Shown piece after piece: positions 39,013 through 45,965 of a DNA stretch of 64,000 nucleotides. Source of the DNA: Granulicella sp. (GTDB lineage Bacteria > Acidobacteriota > Terriglobia > Terriglobales > Acidobacteriaceae); assembly GCA_027452215.1 (NCBI GenBank), contig DAIDGQ010000025.1, positions 114,912 to 178,911 on the forward strand, in the 5' to 3' direction. Below the pieces are notes generated by a model. It saw only the letters and a list, made by a program, of their open reading frames with translations. It made no database searches and had not been told where the DNA came from. The translations under genes were made by a program, and so were the position numbers. How positions within the stretch are numbered: the first letter of the stretch is position 1; each line of letters begins with the position of its first letter.

Positions 39013-39222
39013 ATGCGGTGATCTGGTGGGATTGACTTGAGGCATCCGTTCTCTTGGATGGGCCTCGGAGTTGGAAAGCAAGCAAGAACTCGCTGTTCTG
39101 CCGTTGACTTTCCCTCGTAGGTCTAGAGCTCGGATGCTCTAAGCCTCAGTCACCTCACGTTGGTGTGTACAACTCGAACAATCAATTTTCATAGGTTTGG
39201 ACCATCCTCCTTTCCCGTGTTG
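38985..39222 (-). ncRNA. Candidate structured RNA or thiG leader
   Basis: A gene-free 388-base gap (38948-39335) with dense pairing. Long-range helices: 39026-39030 with 39154-39158, TGACT 39033-39037 with AGTCA 39148-39152, GAGGC 39039-39043 with GCCTC 39143-39147. Internal hairpins: GGAAAG 39073-39078 with CTTTCC 39108-39113, AGAAC 39085-39089 with GTTCT 39095-39099, TAGAGC 39124-39129 with GCTCTA 39136-39141. GAGGCATCC can alternatively pair locally (39056-39066). On the minus strand TTGACT (39258-39253), 18 bases and TACTTT (39234-39229) could be the promoter and the UUCG hairpin the end, giving about 240 nt. The rod with central bubble resembles 6S RNA in shape, but I cannot assign a family, and some G-U pairs in the core favour the plus strand. 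Orientation uncertain. Confidence 0.45.
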
Positions 39223-39335
39223 AAACTGAAAGTACGCCGCACTCCCTCTCGAAGTCAAACGCCCAGACGTCGCGCGTGTGCAAATCTGCATCCCAACCCA
39301 ATGAGCACAAAACTCTACCGGAGAATCTTCACGCT

Positions 39336-39557
39336 ATGAAACCCGCAACCCTCATCGGCCTCCTCCTCATCGTCGTCGGCATCATCGGATTCGCCGTCGG
39401 AGGCTTCAGCTTTACGCACGAAAAGAAGGACGTCGACCTCGGTCCCCTCCAGGTCTCCCACAAGCAGACGAGCACCGTGCCCATCCCTCCCATCCTCAGC
39501 GCCATCGCTCTCATCGGCGGCATCGGACTGGTCGTGGTGGGAGCCAAAAGCAGCTAA
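39336..39557 (+). CDS. Small two-helix membrane protein (DUF3185-like)
   Basis: 73 residues from ATG 39336. Two membrane segments (LIGLLLIVVGIIGFAVGGF and PILSAIALIGGIGLVVVGA) flank a charged loop of about 30 residues (HEKKDVDLGPLQVSHKQT). This matches small DUF3185-type proteins of unknown role. GGAGA lies about 10 bases upstream. It is downstream of the structured region on the plus strand and converges with the FrmR-like regulator gene. Confidence 0.75.
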   Translation: MKPATLIGLLLIVVGIIGFAVGGFSFTHEKKDVDLGPLQVSHKQTSTVPIPPILSAIALIGGIGLVVVGAKSS

Positions 39558-39613
39558 GTCTCTTTACGCAAAAGCAGCCGCCAACCCAAAAGCCTCCGCC
39601 CAAATCGCCGCAG

Positions 39614-39883
39614 CTACTTCATATACGCCCGCACCAGGTCGATCAACTCCTCGCCCAGCTCAGGAGTCAACGCCTTCGCCTTCGGCCCAATCAGGTGCAG
39701 CCGGATATGATCCTCCAGCACCTCGGCCATCAAGCCATCGATGCCGCCGCGGACCGCCGCCAGCAGCATGAGCACATTCGCGCAGTCGTGCTCCTCGGTC
39801 AGGCTGCGTTCCACCCGCTCCATCTGCCCATTGATTCTCTTCGCGCGGTTCACCAGCTTCACCCGCTCACGATCCAGTTCCAC
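39614..39883 (-). CDS. CsoR/RcnR/FrmR-family transcriptional repressor
   Basis: An 89-residue all-helical repressor that releases DNA on binding metal or reacting with formaldehyde. The family core is RAKRINGQMERVERSLTEEHDC (residues 13-34, listed here in two parts: RAKRINGQMERV and ERSLTEEHDC), then AAVRGGIDGLMAEVLEDHIR. Sensor positions hold Cys34, His59 and His63, a C/H/H set as in RcnR, while the sequence around GLMAEVLEDHIR looks most like FrmR. Start is GTG 39883 with GGAGGG six bases upstream. It faces the porin gene across a palindromic operator. Confidence 0.9.
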   Translation of the reverse strand: MELDRERVKLVNRAKRINGQMERVERSLTEEHDCANVLMLLAAVRGGIDGLMAEVLEDHIRLHLIGPKAKALTPELGEELIDLVRAYMK

Positions 39884-39895
39884 GTTAACCCTCCA

Positions 39896-39912
39896 ATACC
39901 CTACTGGGGTAT
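39896..39912. promoter_or_regulatory. Operator for the FrmR/RcnR-like repressor
   Basis: Perfect inverted repeat ATACCC-TACTG-GGGTAT. AT-flanked runs of G/C of this kind are the known site type of the CsoR/RcnR/FrmR family. It is 13 bases from the repressor start and overlaps TATACT (39910-39915), a likely -10 box of the porin gene, so one site could control both directions. Confidence 0.75.
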
Positions 39913-39974
39913 ACTATTCCTCGACGACCAAAATTCACACTCCATTCTTCTTCTCCCTGAACAATCCAAGAATC

Positions 39975-41594
39975 ATGCCCGCTCTGCGCAAATTTCACCT
40001 CACTGCCCTGCTCGTCTGCCTGCCACTCTCCGTCTGTGGCGCGCTCGCCCAGACGCCCCCGCAACTCCCAGCGCAGACTGCGATCCTGACCGCCATACCA
40101 AACGCGATCCCCGACGCTCCGCTCGCACACTCTCCCGAAGGCAAGCAAAGTCTCCTGCCGTCCGCGCAGGACCCCGCAACCAGCCCCGCGCACAACACGC
40201 CCTCAGCGACTGACAACTCCGCAGGCACCCCGCAGACCTACAACCTCCACGCGCAATACACCCTCACCGGCACAGGGTATCCCTCCTTCGCGGCCCGGTA
40301 CACGAACCCCGCCTATTCGGTCTACGGAACCCGCAGCAGCCTCCCCACCCAGGGCCAGGCTCGCGAGACTCAATCGCTCGACCTCTATTTCGGCTATCGT
40401 CTGGGATCGACCGCGGAGTTTCATGTAGACACCTTGTTCTGGCAGGGCTTTGGCCTGAACAACACTTACGGCATTGCCGACTTCCCCAACGGCGAAGCGT
40501 TCAAGGTCGGCGTCCGCTACCCTCACTTCTCGCTCGCCCGGTTCTTCGTTCGAAAGACCATCGCTCTCGGCGGAGACAAGGATGACAGATCCGTCGAAGA
40601 CGATCTGCTCACCCTGCGAGGCAAGCAGGATACGAATCGCATCACGATCACCCTCGGCCGATTCAACGTGAAGGACATCTTCGACAACAATCAATACTCC
40701 AACGATCCTCGCGAGCAATTCATGAACTGGGCTCTCATGGCCAACGCCGCCTTTGACTATCCGGCCGACGCTTTGGGCTTCACCACCGGCATCGCAATCG
40801 AGGCGAACCGCCCGCACTGGACCCTGCGTTACGGTTGGTTCCAGATGTCAAAGTACAGAAATCAATTCACTGCCGAAGGCCGATACCTCACCCTCCCCAC
40901 CGAGCCCCTGGGCGGCGACGGCAAGATCTTCGAGGACTGGGGAATGGTGACCGAACTTGAACACCGTCACAACCTCAACAAGCATCCGGGAGCAGTTCGC
41001 CTGCTGGTCTACGATGACCGCGCGAACATGGGCAGCTATAAGGCGGCGGTGGCTCTGGCGAATGACCCCGCCACGCTCGCCGTCTGGGGCACGCCCGCAA
41101 AGTTTCTCGCGAGCGCCAACGGAGTCACCGGAGGAATCGACAGCACGCATGCCTTGCGCAACACCTGGGGCCTCGGTCTCAACATCGATCAGGAGATCAC
41201 CCAAAGCATCGGCGTGTTCTCCCGCATCGGCAGGAACAGCGGTCAGAACGAATCGTTCGAGTTCACCGACTCCAACTGGACGGCAACGTTTGGCACCAGC
41301 ATCAAGGGCGAGACATGGAAGCACCCCGATGACGTCATCGGCGCGGCCTTCATCACCAGCGGCATCTCAAAGGCGAACCAGGCCTACCTCGCAGCCGGAG
41401 GTATCGGCATCCTCACCGGCGACGGAGCTCTGAACTACGGCCCGGAGAAAAATGTGGAGCTCTACTACGACCACCAATTCTCAAAGTACTTCCACGGCAC
41501 GCTCGACTACCAGTTTGTAGACGACCCCGCCTACAACAAGGATCGCGGCCCCATCCCCGCCATCTTCGCTCTCCGCCTGCATTACGAGCGCTAG
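39975..41594 (+). CDS. OprB-type carbohydrate-selective porin family protein
   Basis: 539 residues with a signal peptide (HLTALLVCLPLSVCGALAQ), a Pro/Ala/Ser-rich stretch of about 70 residues, then a barrel: YNLHAQYTLTGTGYPSF, ETQSLDLYFGYRLGSTAEF, RITITLGRFNVKDIFDNN, EHRHNLNKHPGAVRLLVY, WGLGLNIDQEITQSIGVFSR, VELYYDHQFSKYFHGTLDYQ and the end IFALRLHYER. This order is typical of OprB-like porins. The natural substrate is not readable. Being opposite a metal/formaldehyde-type repressor, its expression may respond to such a signal. Part of the linker (40142-40172) is encoded by a dispersed repeat. Confidence 0.82.
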   Translation: MPALRKFHLTALLVCLPLSVCGALAQTPPQLPAQTAILTAIPNAIPDAPLAHSPEGKQSLLPSAQDPATSPAHNTPSATDNSAGTPQTYNLHAQYTLTGTGYPSFAARYTNPAYSVYGTRSSLPTQGQARETQSLDLYFGYRLGSTAEFHVDTLFWQGFGLNNTYGIADFPNGEAFKVGVRYPHFSLARFFVRKTIALGGDKDDRSVEDDLLTLRGKQDTNRITITLGRFNVKDIFDNNQYSNDPREQFMNWALMANAAFDYPADALGFTTGIAIEANRPHWTLRYGWFQMSKYRNQFTAEGRYLTLPTEPLGGDGKIFEDWGMVTELEHRHNLNKHPGAVRLLVYDDRANMGSYKAAVALANDPATLAVWGTPAKFLASANGVTGGIDSTHALRNTWGLGLNIDQEITQSIGVFSRIGRNSGQNESFEFTDSNWTATFGTSIKGETWKHPDDVIGAAFITSGISKANQAYLAAGGIGILTGDGALNYGPEKNVELYYDHQFSKYFHGTLDYQFVDDPAYNKDRGPIPAIFALRLHYER

Positions 41595-41667
41595 TCGTGC
41601 CCACCGCATCTATGACGATGACCTCAACCCCATCGCCACCATCGACGTCTCAGCACCCGTCGACGAA

Positions 41668-42129
41668 CTAACCAGCCACCCGTCTCCGCACGATCCCCCG
41701 CAGCACCCACCCCAGGTCAAACAGCGCCGTCCCTAGCAATCCCAGCACGATCGCTCCAAAGTACGCCCGCCACACCGTCGCGATCACGGCACCCTGCGGG
41801 TCGTCCGCGCGATACAGCACCGGCACCGTCTCTCCCGCCGCAAACTCAATCTCATCCGACCCCGGCCCTGCCACCACCGTCACCCACTCGCCGTTCACGG
41901 TGCGAAATCGAACCCGCGGCGTATACCAGACGCCGCCCTCTTTCGCGAACCCCGCAACGTTCTCCGTGACCGTCGCCGTCGCCCTCACTCTGGCTCGCGC
42001 AAACATCCACGAGTGCGCACAAAAGCCTGCGGCAATCACCAGCAGCAACACGCCGGCCCACGGCAGCACCCGGCCCAACGGCGGAGCCGCCCACTCAAAA
42101 CGATTTCGCACCCAACGCAAAAACTCCAT
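41668..42129 (-). CDS. DUF3592 domain-containing membrane protein
   Basis: 153 residues with two membrane segments (VLPWAGVLLLVIAAGFCAH and AYFGAIVLGLLGTALFDLGW) flanking an extracytoplasmic beta domain: ATVTENVAGFAKEGGVWYTPRVRF and GETVPVLYRADDPQGAVIA, the DUF3592 pattern. The family has no assigned function. It stands alone between convergent and divergent neighbours. Confidence 0.8.
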   Translation of the reverse strand: MEFLRWVRNRFEWAAPPLGRVLPWAGVLLLVIAAGFCAHSWMFARARVRATATVTENVAGFAKEGGVWYTPRVRFRTVNGEWVTVVAGPGSDEIEFAAGETVPVLYRADDPQGAVIATVWRAYFGAIVLGLLGTALFDLGWVLRGIVRRRVAG

Positions 42130-42218
42130 CGTCCCACTCTACGCGGCGGACGCCCTACCCACAGCCTCGGCGGGTACACTGACGTCACTGCCAGCCCACC
42201 ACGAAAGAGAGTTCTCCC

Positions 42219-42935
42219 ATGCCTAACGCCGCCATCCCCAACGCCGCAACCTCCAACTTCTGGACACGTCTTGAGGAGCGCACCGCTCCCTACAATCTCC
42301 TCGCGCATCCCTTCTACCAGGCCTGGTCGCGAGGCGATCTCACCCGCGACGATCTCCGCGAGTACGCCGCCGAGTACTGGCATCACGTCTCCTCCTTCCC
42401 CACCTATCTCAGCGCACTCCACAGCCGCCTGCCCGACACCGAGCTTCGTCGCGAAGTCCTCCGCAATCTCTCCGAAGAAGAAGGCACCGACTCGCCCACC
42501 GCGCGTCCCCACTCCGACCTCTGGATGGACTTCGCCGAGGGCATGGGAGCCACCCGCTCCTCCGTCGAATCGCACGCCGTCCAGCCCGAGATGACCGCGC
42601 TCCTCGCCACCTTCCGCTCCGCCATGCAGGAGCCCACCCCCGCCGCCGCGCTCGCCGCTCTCTACGCCTACGAGTCCAAGGTTCCGGCCATCGCCGTCAC
42701 CAAGGCCGAGGGCCTCGCCCAGCACTACAGCGCCGACGCCGCCACCTCCCGCTACTTCACCCTCCACCAAACCGCCGACGTAGCCCACGCCTCGGTCTGG
42801 CGCGAGCTCATCAACAAGGAGATCGCCCTCGACCCCTCCGCCGCCGAAGCCGCGCTGGCCTCCGCAGAGCAAGCCGCCCGCGCTCTCTGGACCGCCCTCG
42901 ACGGAGTCGAACGCCAGCGCCTCTCCCGCCAATAG
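42219..42935 (+). CDS. CADD-family diiron protein, probable self-sacrificing p-aminobenzoate synthase
   Basis: A 238-residue heme-oxygenase-like helical protein. It aligns by eye with the Chlamydia CADD protein: HPFYQAWSRGDLTRDDL (30-46), YAAEYWHHVSSFPTYLSALH (49-68), EEEG (86-89), ALYAYESKVPAIAVTKAEGL (147-166) and YFTLHQTADVAHA (179-191). Metal ligands by analogy are Glu87 or 88, His98, Glu152, His183, Asp187 and His190. Tyr33 matches the tyrosine that CADD cleaves to make p-aminobenzoate and Lys162 the lysine that supplies the amino group. It would feed folate synthesis without pabABC. PqqC/TenA-like alternatives fit less well because of these two residues. Confidence 0.82.
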   Translation: MPNAAIPNAATSNFWTRLEERTAPYNLLAHPFYQAWSRGDLTRDDLREYAAEYWHHVSSFPTYLSALHSRLPDTELRREVLRNLSEEEGTDSPTARPHSDLWMDFAEGMGATRSSVESHAVQPEMTALLATFRSAMQEPTPAAALAALYAYESKVPAIAVTKAEGLAQHYSADAATSRYFTLHQTADVAHASVWRELINKEIALDPSAAEAALASAEQAARALWTALDGVERQRLSRQ

Positions 42936-43027
42936 CCGCACCCACAACCACCCGGGTGCTCATCTTCGGCGCGCTGTTTGCGCCTAAGGTAGTGATTCGT
43001 TACGGCCCACATCTCCCGGCCCTTAAT

Positions 43028-43068
43028 AAGCCCCTCGCCTCGCGCTCCCTGCGCTGCGAGGGGCTTTT
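43028..43068 (+). terminator. Intrinsic terminator after the CADD-like gene
   Basis: Stem AAGCCCCTCGC (43028-43038) / GCGAGGGGCTT (43056-43066) with a 17-base loop, followed by TTTTG. It lies about 95 bases after the stop codon. The 90 bases before it, starting CGGGTGCTC, contain GGCGCGCTGTTTGCGCC, another short hairpin. Confidence 0.8.
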
Positions 43069-43142
43069 GTGCGGGCACCCATTTCTTCGCCTCCCTGCAA
43101 CGTTGACCGAACTCCCTCGGGATACACTGTGACTCACAACTC

Positions 43143-43661
43143 ATGCTCATCTCTCCCCCGACCCTCAAAGTCCTTCGCCAGATCCATCTCTATCTCGGCA
43201 TCTTCACCGCTCCGGCACTCCTCTTCTTCGCCCTCACCGGAGCCCTCCAGACCTTCAGCCTCCACGAAGCCTCGCGCACCAGCGACTACAAACCTCCCAC
43301 CTGGATCGTCACCCTCGCACAGCTCCACAAGAAGCAGACGACGACCGTCCCCGTGCGCAAACCGTGGCCCGCAGCCCAAGCCCAGCGGACGGAAGCCCCC
43401 AAGCCTGACCCAGCCAAGCCCAACGCCGCCAAGCCCGACGCCGCCCCGAGCGCCGCAGCAACCTCCGCACCCAAACAATCCGAGCCCGCACCCAAGTCCC
43501 ATCTCCCGATGAAGATCTTCTTCCTCACCGTCGCTCTAAGCCTCTTCCTCTCGACGCTCACCGGCATCCTCATGGCCTACAAATTCAACCGCAACAAGCT
43601 CCTCGTCACCGGCCTCCTCCTCGCCGGCGTCGTCGTCCCGCTCCTGCTCCTGCCGTTCTAG
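43143..43661 (+). CDS. PepSY-associated transmembrane protein
   Basis: 172 residues. An N-terminal amphipathic start and helix (LKVLRQIHLYLGIFTAPALLFFALTGAL, positions 8-35) are typical of PepSY-TM proteins, with RxxHxYLG near the membrane. A Lys/Pro/Ala-rich linker (about residues 75-120) leads to two more helices (MKIFFLTVALSLFLSTLTGI and LLVTGLLLAGVVVPLLLLPF). Family members often help iron or heme processes, but no such gene is adjacent. Confidence 0.78.
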   Translation: MLISPPTLKVLRQIHLYLGIFTAPALLFFALTGALQTFSLHEASRTSDYKPPTWIVTLAQLHKKQTTTVPVRKPWPAAQAQRTEAPKPDPAKPNAAKPDAAPSAAATSAPKQSEPAPKSHLPMKIFFLTVALSLFLSTLTGILMAYKFNRNKLLVTGLLLAGVVVPLLLLPF

Positions 43662-43710
43662 CACGAGCGATTCCAACCCCACCCCATTCGCTTCCGCACC
43701 ATTAAAAAGC

Positions 43711-43751
43711 CGGGTGCCCCATTCATGACAGCCCCATCGTCATGGGTGGGG
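43711..43751. repeat. REP-like hairpin, copy 2
   Basis: CGGGTG followed by CCCCATTCATGAC (43717-43729) and GTCATGGGTGGGG (43739-43751), a 13-base stem with two G-U pairs. Same layout and flanking CCGGGTG as 38084-38124, showing a dispersed family. Confidence 0.78.
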
Positions 43752-43877
43752 TAGAGGGTGCCCATACCCAACGCGAATTCCGCACCACCAACAATTAGTA
43801 TGCCCCTCTATGCGTGGCTCGATGCGCACGTACAGGATCGCAGCCTCCCACCGAGACTCGCCCTATACTTGAATGCG

Positions 43878-44807
43878 ATGCTCACCGCGCTCGCCTTCGA
43901 ACTGCCCGCCTTCCTCCTCGGCCTACTCTTCGGCAGCTTCCTAAACGTGTGCATCTCGCGCCTGCCCGCCCACCAGAGCATCAGCAAGCCGCGCTCGCAC
44001 TGCCCCCACTGCAACACCACCATCCGCTGGTACGACAACATCCCGCTCATAAGCTGGCTCCTCCTCCGCGCCCGCTGCCGCGACTGCAAACAACCCATCT
44101 CCTGGCGCTACCCAGCCGTGGAACTCGCCGTCGGGATTTGGTTTGTTGCCGCAACTGACCTCTCGATTCAGGTCGTACATCCATCCACGGGTCCAGCGGT
44201 CGTCACCTTGACCGCTGCGGGAGTCATCACGCTCATCGCCCTCATCATCCTGGGCTTCCTCCTCATCGGCCTCCTCGTCATGGACTGGCAGACCCACACC
44301 CTCCCCGACGCCTTCACCCTCACCGGCACGCTCCTCGCCTTCGTCCTCATCTGCGCCCGAGCCGTCTTCCTCGGCCCGCACGAAGACGAGCTTCTCCTCC
44401 ACGGCCGCAACCCTCTCACCAGTCCCGGCAACGTGACCGACCGCGGCAACGTCATCCTCACCGGCCCCGAGCACCTGGTCCTCGGCCGACTCCTCGCCAT
44501 CGTCGCCGCCGCCGGCATTCTCCTCCTCATCCGCTTCGCCTACCAGCAACTCCGCCACCGCGAGGGCCTCGGCCTCGGCGACGTCAAACTCATCGCCATG
44601 ATCGCCGCCTTCCTGGGCTTCTGGCCGGCGGTCCTCGCGCTCTTCCTCGGCAGCATCCTCTGCTCCTTGTACGCGCTCACGCTCCTCCTCCGCCGCCGAG
44701 CAGACGCCCTCACCCGCCTCCCACTCGGCACCTTCCTCGCCATCGGAGGCCTCCTCGCCGCCCTCTTCGGCACCCCCCTTATCGCCTGGTACAGCTCCCT
44801 GCTTTAA
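43878..44807 (+). CDS. Prepilin peptidase (type IV leader peptidase)
   Basis: Cleaves and N-methylates type IV pilin-like proteins at the inner membrane. From ATG 43878 the protein is 309 residues; starts at 43800 or GTG 43758 would add 26-40 residues. The start FELPAFLLGLLFGSFLNVCISRLP is typical, followed by two Cys pairs (CPHC near 41, CRDC near 68) that form the zinc-binding N-terminal domain. The aspartyl protease residues lie in MDWQTHTLPD near 134 and GLGLGDVKL near 231. No pilin gene is in the window. Confidence 0.9.
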   Translation: MLTALAFELPAFLLGLLFGSFLNVCISRLPAHQSISKPRSHCPHCNTTIRWYDNIPLISWLLLRARCRDCKQPISWRYPAVELAVGIWFVAATDLSIQVVHPSTGPAVVTLTAAGVITLIALIILGFLLIGLLVMDWQTHTLPDAFTLTGTLLAFVLICARAVFLGPHEDELLLHGRNPLTSPGNVTDRGNVILTGPEHLVLGRLLAIVAAAGILLLIRFAYQQLRHREGLGLGDVKLIAMIAAFLGFWPAVLALFLGSILCSLYALTLLLRRRADALTRLPLGTFLAIGGLLAALFGTPLIAWYSSLL

Positions 44808-44820
44808 ATTTCCACCTGAT

Positions 44821-44849
44821 CCCTAATCCCTACCCCCTAATCCCTGCCC
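44821..44849 (-). other. G-quadruplex-type G-tract array upstream of nuoA
   Basis: Five G-tracts of three or more on the minus strand (C-tracts at 44821-44823, 44828-44830, 44833-44837, 44842-44844, 44847-44849) with loops of 2-4 bases. It sits 44 bases before the nuoA start in the promoter-leader area of the nuo operon. Confidence 0.6.
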
Positions 44850-44892
44850 TCCTTGACCCTTGACCGCCTCACTCCTACACTCAAGACTAGTC

Positions 44893-45300
44893 ATGACACG
44901 CGATCCCTACATCTGGCAGTATCTTCCGCTCGTGTTGCAGATCCTGGCAGCCGTCGGTCTGGCGGGCTTCATGGTGGCCGCCTCGTTCTTCCTCGGCAAG
45001 CACAAGCGTTCGCGCACCAAGCTCAGCGCCTACGAGTGCGGCATGGACCCGGTCGGCGACGCGCGAGGCCGCTTCTCCGTCAAGTTCTACATGGTCGCCA
45101 TGCTCTTCATCCTGTTCGATGTGGAAGCCGTCTTCGTCCTTCCCTGGGCCGTCATCTACCGCCGCCTGCCCGCCATCACCGGCTCGCGCCTCTTCGGCTT
45201 CTGGGAGATGCTGGTCTACATGGGCTTCGTCGCCGTCGGCCTCTTCTATGTCTGGAAGAAGGGCATCCTCAACTGGTCCAACGACCGCGCCGACCTCTAA
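44893..45300 (+). CDS. nuoA: NADH-quinone oxidoreductase subunit A
   Basis: 135-residue membrane subunit of complex I with three helices. Diagnostic features: LSAYECGMDPVGDARGRFSVKFYMVAM split around residues 44-70 with the conserved ECG(M/F)xP loop, and FILFDVEAVFVLPWAVIY with the acidic DxE pair. First gene of the nuo cluster. nuoB, normally next, is missing; nuoC follows after a 146-base gap holding a palindromic repeat. Confidence 0.96.
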   Translation: MTRDPYIWQYLPLVLQILAAVGLAGFMVAASFFLGKHKRSRTKLSAYECGMDPVGDARGRFSVKFYMVAMLFILFDVEAVFVLPWAVIYRRLPAITGSRLFGFWEMLVYMGFVAVGLFYVWKKGILNWSNDRADL

Positions 45301-45312
45301 CGTTTTAGTTTT

Positions 45313-45372
45313 GTCATCCTTCGCGAAGCGGAGGATCTGCTTCTGCACTTGTACTTGCTTTTGCTTCTGAGA
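45313..45372 (+). repeat. nuo-cluster palindromic repeat, copy a
   Basis: GTCATCCTTCGCGAAGCGG (palindromic core) followed by AGGATCTGC and a CTT/TGC-rich tail. Similar units follow nuoK, nuoL and nuoN. It occupies the gap where nuoB would be expected. Confidence 0.7.
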
Positions 45373-45446
45373 TAGGTCCGGATTACAGCCCGGGCATTTG
45401 GGACAATAGAAAGAAGGGGCGTTAGCCCCGGAGGAATCATCTCCCG

Positions 45447-45965
45447 ATGGACCCGATCACAAACCCCGCCACACCGTCCGCCGTCTTCGGCAAGGAAGCC
45501 GTCACCGAGGCCCTCGCCGACCACGCCGCAGTGATTGGCCTCAAGGACCTCATCACCGACGCCAAGTGGGACCGCAAGGAGCTCACCCTCACCGTCGCGC
45601 CCGAGACCATCGTCGCCGCCATGCAGGCCGCCAAAGCCGCTGGCTACAACTTCTTCGAGGACGCCACCGCCGTCGACTGGTACCCCTCTGACTCTCCTTC
45701 AGCGCCGCGCTTCCAGATCTCCTACTCGATCCTCAGCCACTCCCTCAAGCAGCGCATCCGCATCGTCGCCCGCGTCTCCGGAGACGATCCCCGCATCGAC
45801 TCCATCACCTCCGTCTGGCCCTCGGCCAACTTCTACGAGCGCGAGATCTTCGACCTCTTCGGCGTCCACTTCCCCGGACACCCGCGCCTCACCCGCATCA
45901 TGATGCCCGACAACTGGGAAGGGCATCCGCTCCGCAAGGACTATCCCGTGGAGGGTTACCGCTAA
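45447..45965 (+). CDS. nuoC: NADH-quinone oxidoreductase subunit C
   Basis: 172-residue peripheral-arm subunit (30-kDa family). The family signature is ANFYEREIFDLFGVHFPGHP near residue 128-147, then RIMMPDNWEGHPLRKDYPVE at the C-terminus. It is a separate gene, not fused to nuoD. The nuoD ATG overlaps its stop by one base (TAATG). Confidence 0.96.
   Translation: MDPITNPATPSAVFGKEAVTEALADHAAVIGLKDLITDAKWDRKELTLTVAPETIVAAMQAAKAAGYNFFEDATAVDWYPSDSPSAPRFQISYSILSHSLKQRIRIVARVSGDDPRIDSITSVWPSANFYEREIFDLFGVHFPGHPRLTRIMMPDNWEGHPLRKDYPVEGYR

Noticed and set aside
38948..39335. TPP riboswitch upstream of thiG
   Set aside because: CTACGAGGGAAAG resembles part of the thi-box, but the CTGAGA and GAACCTGATCTGG-type elements are absent.
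38948..39335. RNase P RNA or tmRNA
   Set aside because: Only GGGAAAGTC resembles RNase P conserved region I; other conserved regions and a CCA-ending tRNA-like domain are missing.
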